Of a stretch of DNA of 64,000 bases, positions 58,158 through 64,000 are shown piece by piece (the first letter of the stretch is position 1; each line of letters starts with the position of its first letter). The notes beneath the pieces were generated by a model, which was given only the letters and a program-made list of their open reading frames with translations, did no database searches and was not told the DNA's origin. This DNA is from Paramecium octaurelia (taxonomy: Eukaryota > Ciliophora > Oligohymenophorea > Peniculida > Parameciidae). Location: the NCBI GenBank assembly GCA_905182995.1, contig CAJJDP010000048.1, positions 62,001 through 126,000 of the forward strand, given 5' to 3'. A program made the position numbers and the translations under genes.

Positions 58158-61100
58158 ATGAATCCTGAACCTATTACTTATTCATCCTTAATTGTACTTA
58201 ACATGAGTGCCTTTCCAAACTTATCATTATATTCAAATGGATTCAGCACACAGAATTTTAACTTGAGATCATTTCACCAATTAAGAGGTGACCTAGATCA
58301 AGATTATTAGAATTGTGTTTTCAGAATACTCCCTGTTTTAAATTACAAGGCGCAAGATGATCTTTTATGTTAATTTAAAGATTCGAGTTTTAACGAATTA
58401 GAAAAGTTTGACTAAAGCCAAAGAAAACATAAAATTTAAACTATCTTGCATAATTTAGAGAATGAACTAACCTCGAATATTTCACTTACAAAGAAGTTAG
58501 CAGGCACTCCTTTAGTTTTTAGTTCATCAATATTTCACTTAGTTCATGTTTCTTCATTGAAATTTCTAGCATTGGATGATCAAAATTTGGAAGCATTATA
58601 ATTTAAATTGATTGACTTTCCAAACAACAATACATTATTAAAATTCAACCCCTGTTTAAATTTTCAAAAATTAAGAACCAACTAGGTATACAGTGGTGAT
58701 GTAGTCTGTATATCTGCAAATAAGCAAGTATGTAATAGAACGGCAAACCTCTTCACTGATTATTGGGGATTGAACTATTACGAATTGCAAGACGAACCCC
58801 AGAAATACGAGGATGAAGTTTGTAGAGCAAAGGTGATTGCATCAGTCGAAGATTAAACATAATGGAGAATCAAAATATTTTAGACTCAATAAGATAATGA
58901 GGAAGCCTTATTCGTAGGAGATGTGGCTATATTTCATTTACCAGAACTCAATGTAACAAATTTATAATGGCTAGTTATACTTAACTGCAAAGAAAACCTA
59001 AGACATCCAAGAAAAAGTCAAAGAAATTTTAGACCGCAATACGGTAGATGATATAAGTAATGTCATTTAAGATAAATTCACTTATACCAAATAGCAGACT
59101 CTCTTTCCAGGATAGTAGTAACCAGCCATTTCAAGGTAAGTGAGTGAAGAAGTCGGAAGAAATGAATCAAAAAACTATAAATCAGATTCATAAAATAGTC
59201 ACATTTATGAAAAGTAGAGATCGATGCAATCTCGGTCATCTTAAGTTATCTAGGCATCAAAAAACATCAGAGAAATTGATAAGGCCTTGTACTCAGAACT
59301 TAAGCTATTTTTTAGCAATTTTGTTGGCAACAAATAAGACAAAATTACTATTCCCTTTAGTGCTTATTGGAGGATAGAATCAGAAAATTTTAGTGGAGGA
59401 GAAGTCAAATGGGATAAGTGCTATCGTATTAGACATTTTTAAACTGGCTAATATTTGGATGTCAATATCATGAGGTAGGTCAAACTTACAGAACAAGTGA
59501 CAAAGAATACATTATTCTAATTTGTGCCCGTTAAAAAAAATTCAAAATTTGTTGATAAAGAATCTTATTTCTTAATTAAACATTTTTTGACTGGAAGCTA
59601 TTTAAATTTAAGAAATGAACCTGATATTCCTTATGGATCTGTGTGTATAACATAAGATATTGATTTAATCAATTGTATTAAGTTCAGGAAAACTGACTAC
59701 GAGGACATCTGGGAAAAGAGATTCTTAGTGTTTTTAGTACCTATTTTAAAAGAGGCTATCTCTTACTTTGAAATAGTATAACCTCTTACAAGTATTGCTT
59801 GCATGAAAAAAAGCGAAGTCTAAGAGAGAATTGAATTTTATTATCTCTTTGAAAAGCTGAATTCTTTACTTGAAATCTTAAATCAATTTATGTATAACAA
59901 GTTAGTGAGTAACATTTAAACAACATAAGACTTCTCCTTTGTTTCATAAAATAGATAGGACATTCTAAGAGATGAAAACATATTACCTTTATTGATATGG
60001 CTCATATGTAAAACATTCCCTAACCCTGATGAAAAAGTAGAAGGAACAGAGCAAAATCTAATTTGTGATCTATATGGTGAGCACTCAATCATTTTGAGAG
60101 TTTAAAATATGATTTAATAATAATTGGATAAAACCAATGATGCAGCATATGAAAAGAAAGTGTAAAAGTTAAAAGAACAGTTGGAAGAAAATCACAGGAA
60201 AAGAAAAAGATTATTATAACTAAAGTTATTTCAAACCATTAAAATTGCATGTCATAATAATCAATAGAATTAGGAGATTTTAATGAAATATTTTAAACAT
60301 TTTGAAAAGTAAATTACCCATGATTATATTTGTACAACTATATGTTAATGCATAACAAACAATTATCAAATATTAAGTTAGCTGAATAAATAGGAAATAG
60401 CTAATGATATGAAATCCACAATGAATGTAAACACTGCAGATTAAAAAAATTAAAAAAGCCAAAGTACCATTTTATCCAGGCTTTTGGATGTTTTATCTAA
60501 AAGTGATCAACTTTTACCAGATTTAATGCATTTTCTATCAGAAACTTGTGAGGCTAATGGCGAACCTGTTTTTAATAATTAAGAATACTTGCTAAATAGT
60601 ATTTAATTGTTGAATTAAAAGGTTAAAAATGATTAAGGAGAAGAGAAAATATATATGCATTTAGAACCTATTCAAGAAAGTGAAGGGAATTATAAGGAAT
60701 TCTACATTACTTATCGAACTTCAAATAAGACCTATGTAACAAGAATGTTGAATGAGTTTTTAAACGACTATCAATAATTCAAGGAAGTGGATCATTTATA
60801 TGTAGTGTAATACAATTTTTTAATTGAATAACTGGCTTTTTTTTCAAATATATGTTTTCATAGAAATACAGCAGCAAGAGAACTGATATCTAAAACATTT
60901 ACTTACTCTATTTTATTGTCATATGCTGAATAAAAAAATGATTAAGAAGATAGTTTTAATGGAGAGTATCATTTTGTTAATAAATAAGTTCGAGCATACT
61001 TCTTTAGAATGATAAGAACCTTATATATTGATAGAGAACCTTATACAACAACACCTAAGCCTGAATTGGTCAGGATTTTAGAAGAAAAATCTACTCAAAA

Positions 61101-64000
61101 AACTTTATTTTTATTTGATGAAGTATCTAGTCAGAAACACGAAAAAGGAGGGTTTGATATATAGAAGTTGAAACTTAAGATGCTCATTTATTTGGAAGTG
61201 TAATCGGAAAAATTAGATTTAAATTTGGGAGAAGAAACTGTTTATAACTTAGAGACCTTAGAAATTATTAAGATATTAGAATTAATGCTTAAATTTGAGT
61301 TGTTTTGGAAAAGAGATGTTGAAGGTCCCATACAAAAAAAGAACTCAAATAAAAGAGGCGCTTCACTTTTTAATAAAATATCTGAAAATGGAATGGGATT
61401 AAAGGAAATTGATAGATTAATTACTGTCTTAGCAAAGATTTTAGAATATGATCATTAGTACTTTAAGTGTCTTGCAAATGCTAAAATCAAGAGAAATTGG
61501 CAAGCAGAAAATGAAAAAGACAAAGGCTTTATGAAATTTAACATTTCAGGTATTAGTCAAGTATTTGAAAAAGAAACCAAGGACAAGGATGAATAATTAT
61601 AATCTAATCAGAATTTTAGATAAGTTAAATAATAAGATACAGAAGTTGTGAATGATTCTTTATTTAAGAAAATGAAAAATCTTACAAAGGTTTTACAAAG
61701 ATACAATAATAAAACCTTTACGCTAAGAGAAAACAAAGAAGAAGACTATTAAGTGTTAATAAAGATATAGATATGTTAGATTTTCTCTTATTTAATGGAT
61801 GTCTCTTAGGATTATTGGATTGATAATGCAATAGAGTTTTATAAGTCTCTGTAGTAAAATAAATAATTAAATGATGAAGTTAAAGAGGAGGACTTAATTA
61901 AATTATTTCCAGAAGAGATATTGATGTCAGGGGAATAATGGATTGATAAACCAGAAAGTGATAGGAGATTAAATAGAACATCAGCTCCAGTTTTAAAAAC
62001 CTTTGATGAAGTCTTAAGAAGACCATTTATAGAAGTATTGCTAATCTCCTTGTATTTTTCAAGGAATCCTTAATTAGAGAACCAGATTGTTGAGTTAATT
62101 TAAAGGTTTGCTAGATAAAAGAAAGAATTCTTATAACATTTTGAGAATATATAGATTTTAGATACCAATGAATCTCAATAATTGTTTGATGTATGGGTTT
62201 AAATGACTTAAATTTTGAAGAACAATGTCCAACGAAGTTAGACTTGGATAACCGAGAACAATAGAATTATGCATTAAACACTGCAATGTTTATGGAAAAT
62301 AGATAGTATATTTTAGTAAACTGAAAGTGTTTCTCTAAAATTAAAATAATAAATATTCGAACATATAGGTGGTTACGAAGTATTAATAGAGTTGATAAAT
62401 AAAGCATTAACTGTTATTGATTAGAAGTCTTTCCCTCCTGATTTAATTATATTACTGAAACATACAATGAATATTATGGCTTATTTTGCCAAAGATAATG
62501 AAAGGAATGCTTTAACTGTGTATAGAAAAGTTGTTAAGAAAATAATTCAGAACAGTAATCAGAATATTGGTTAAATAAGTTTAATATGCTCATTATTTGA
62601 GAAAAAGCCAACCTTATATGGATAACTTGGTTAATAAGAATATGATTATTTTATAGCATTAATAAAACAACATGGAAGATACCCTGAGTTTCTGTAATTT
62701 TATTTAGAAATTATTAAAGTAACAGAAATATATTCCAAAAAGTCAGTTGATATGTTTGAAATTATAATTGAAAAATTAACTGAACCTATGAGTTTATCAC
62801 CTGATTCAGAGTACGAAAACCCATTATATCCATTTTAAGAGTCTCGTAAAATGACTGACTTTTTCGACTATACTCCCAATAAGGCTAAATATTAATTATT
62901 CTTCATAAATATAGTGTCAAAATGTCTGGCTAAAAAGATAAGAGCCTCATTAATCAGTCAAGCAATTGAATTTTTAAAATTACAAGATCTTTTAGAACAA
63001 ACATTAATAGTGACCTAAAGAATATTGGGATGTATAAAATAAAAAGAAAAGCCTCATCCTGATGACATACAATTGCAGAGTGACTATTGGAACATTATCA
63101 AAACAATGGTATTTCATAAGCCTGAAACACTTGATGAACTTATGTTTCCTTATAATTCAGAAACTCTAAATAAAATACTTACGGATGAACATAAAGTCAT
63201 CAAACAAAAGGATTAATTTATACCTTAAAATTTGAATTACTTGTTTGATTCCTTATTACCTGTTGTAAATAGATATAACGAACTGTTACAAAATGCTCTA
63301 CTGTCATCTGAAAAAGATTAACATTAAATAAGTGAATTTGTGTCATTCTTTTTGGAAAATCTCGATAAAATGTTCTTTCTAGCACCAGCTGAATTAACTA
63401 ACAATAAATAACGATTAAAAACCATCTCAGATTTAGGTTAAAGCTTCAATATTCAAATTCCTATTAAATTCTTCTAGGCAGATCCTAACATCTCTTAGGA
63501 CGAAAAGACAGCTGATATGTTAACTAATTATCAAATAACTCAAGAAAACTCAGCAATAAGTTAATTTCGTAAAAAGTATTTTGGATAAGAATTTGTTAAA
63601 GATTTAGTTAAAAAGGAATCCTTAAAGTTATCAAATTCAATTTGGACAATACAGAATATGTTTAAAGATGATAGAAAATAAGAAGTAAAGGATCTGTTAT
63701 TGACAAACTCAGATATTATTGTTAAAATTTTGACATATTTGGAATTTTGGAAAACAAATGGAGCAAGTAGAGAGAATATCATATTTATACTCAAAGTTTT
63801 ATCAGCCATATTAAAGGATACAGAGAACGAATTGTATGAAAGACAAGTATTATTTAACAGAATGAATGTAACTTAAATATTAATAGTGTTATTATGTGAA
63901 TCTGAATTAGAACCAGTTTACATGGGGACTATTATGTCATTCATGATATTGCTACTAAAAAATGGTAATCAAAATGTTTAAAAAACTGCTTATGAGTATT
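58158..64000 (+). CDS. IP3-receptor/CRC-type calcium-release channel, N-terminal part
   Basis: Open from ATG 58158 to the window edge with one intron (58953-58974, 22 nt); about 1,940 codons, so the channel pore and C-terminus lie beyond. Suppressor/beta-trefoil domain: ALYSNGF-like region then RGDLDQDYQNCVFRILPVLN with NYKAQ. MIR-type repeats: AGTPLVFSSSIFHLVHVSS, YRIRHFQTGQYLDVNIM, YFLIKHFLTGSYLNLRNEP. The alpha-solenoid with RIH (ryanodine/IP3R homology) segments follows: ENILPLLIWLICKTFPNPD, NHRKRKRLLQLKLFQTIK, NLGEETVYNLETLEIIKIL, TVYRKVVKKIIQNSNQN. Paramecium has many CRC channels of this family. Whether residues for IP3 binding are kept cannot be judged here. Confidence 0.85.

Noticed and set aside
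25-64000. Many in-frame TAA and TAG, as if most genes were pseudogenes
   Set aside because: With TAA and TAG as Gln the frames stay open, end at TGA and match known families over their full length. This is the ciliate code, not gene decay.
1-64000. tRNA, rRNA, telomere repeats, transposons, LTR or virus-like elements
   Set aside because: I looked for G-rich structured segments, C4A2/C3A3-type repeats, reverse transcriptase, transposase or capsid motifs and found none I could support.

Overview
The window looks like macronuclear DNA of a ciliate, most likely Paramecium. Genes read through only if TAA and TAG are glutamine and TGA is the sole stop. Almost every gene is cut by tiny introns, usually 21-31 nt, nearly all GTA...TAG. 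The DNA is very AT-rich and the gene spacing is very tight: some divergent genes have start codons 27-90 nt apart. In almost every multi-exon model, removing the proposed introns gives a coding length divisible by three and restores a recognisable protein. No rRNA, tRNA, CRISPR array, telomeric repeat, transposon or virus-like element was seen.

Layout. 1-6 kb: an MFS transporter, an unknown Q-rich protein, a full-length METTL13-type (EEF1A) methyltransferase and a TPR protein. 6-16 kb: cystathionine beta-synthase, mitochondrial Lon protease, a CTD/SCP-type phosphatase, an IscA-type Fe-S protein, an NT-C2 plus coiled-coil protein, an unknown, and a CacyBP/SIP-like SGS protein. 16-29 kb: a FLVCR-like MFS transporter, a coiled-coil protein, a tepsin-like AP-4 adaptor, a basic unknown protein, the axonemal protein CFAP221 (Pcdp1), a Na+/H+ exchanger with a long regulatory tail, and a RAP/FASTK-like protein. 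29.5-37 kb: a large secreted proline/acid-rich LamG protein containing a 1.4-kb near-perfect duplication joined by a single N, a type I membrane protein ending in a YxxPhi signal, and Rab GDI. 37-47 kb: a weakly supported orphan ORF, an AGC kinase, a small coiled-coil protein, another MFS transporter, SHQ1, and a protein with a PKA-RII-type docking domain followed by two degenerate phosphagen-kinase-like regions. 47-58 kb: a secreted protein with permuted NlpC/P60-like motifs, an EF-hand protein, two small unknowns, an LRR-ankyrin protein, an amino-acid permease and the mitoribosome assembly factor METTL17/Rsm22. 58-64 kb: the first ~1,940 codons of an IP3-receptor/CRC-type calcium channel, which runs off the window.

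The genes form no operon; this is an ordinary gene-dense eukaryotic region. Recurrent themes are cilia and calcium (CFAP221, EF-hand protein, IP3R-type channel, NHE, docking-domain phosphagen-kinase-like protein), mitochondria (Lon, IscA, METTL17, RAP protein) and membrane traffic (tepsin-like adaptor, GDI, YxxPhi cargo). The most unusual items are the docking-domain/tandem phosphagen-kinase-like protein, the tepsin-like protein with AP-4-ear-type motifs, and the duplicated LamG gene whose duplication boundary coincides exactly with an ambiguous base.
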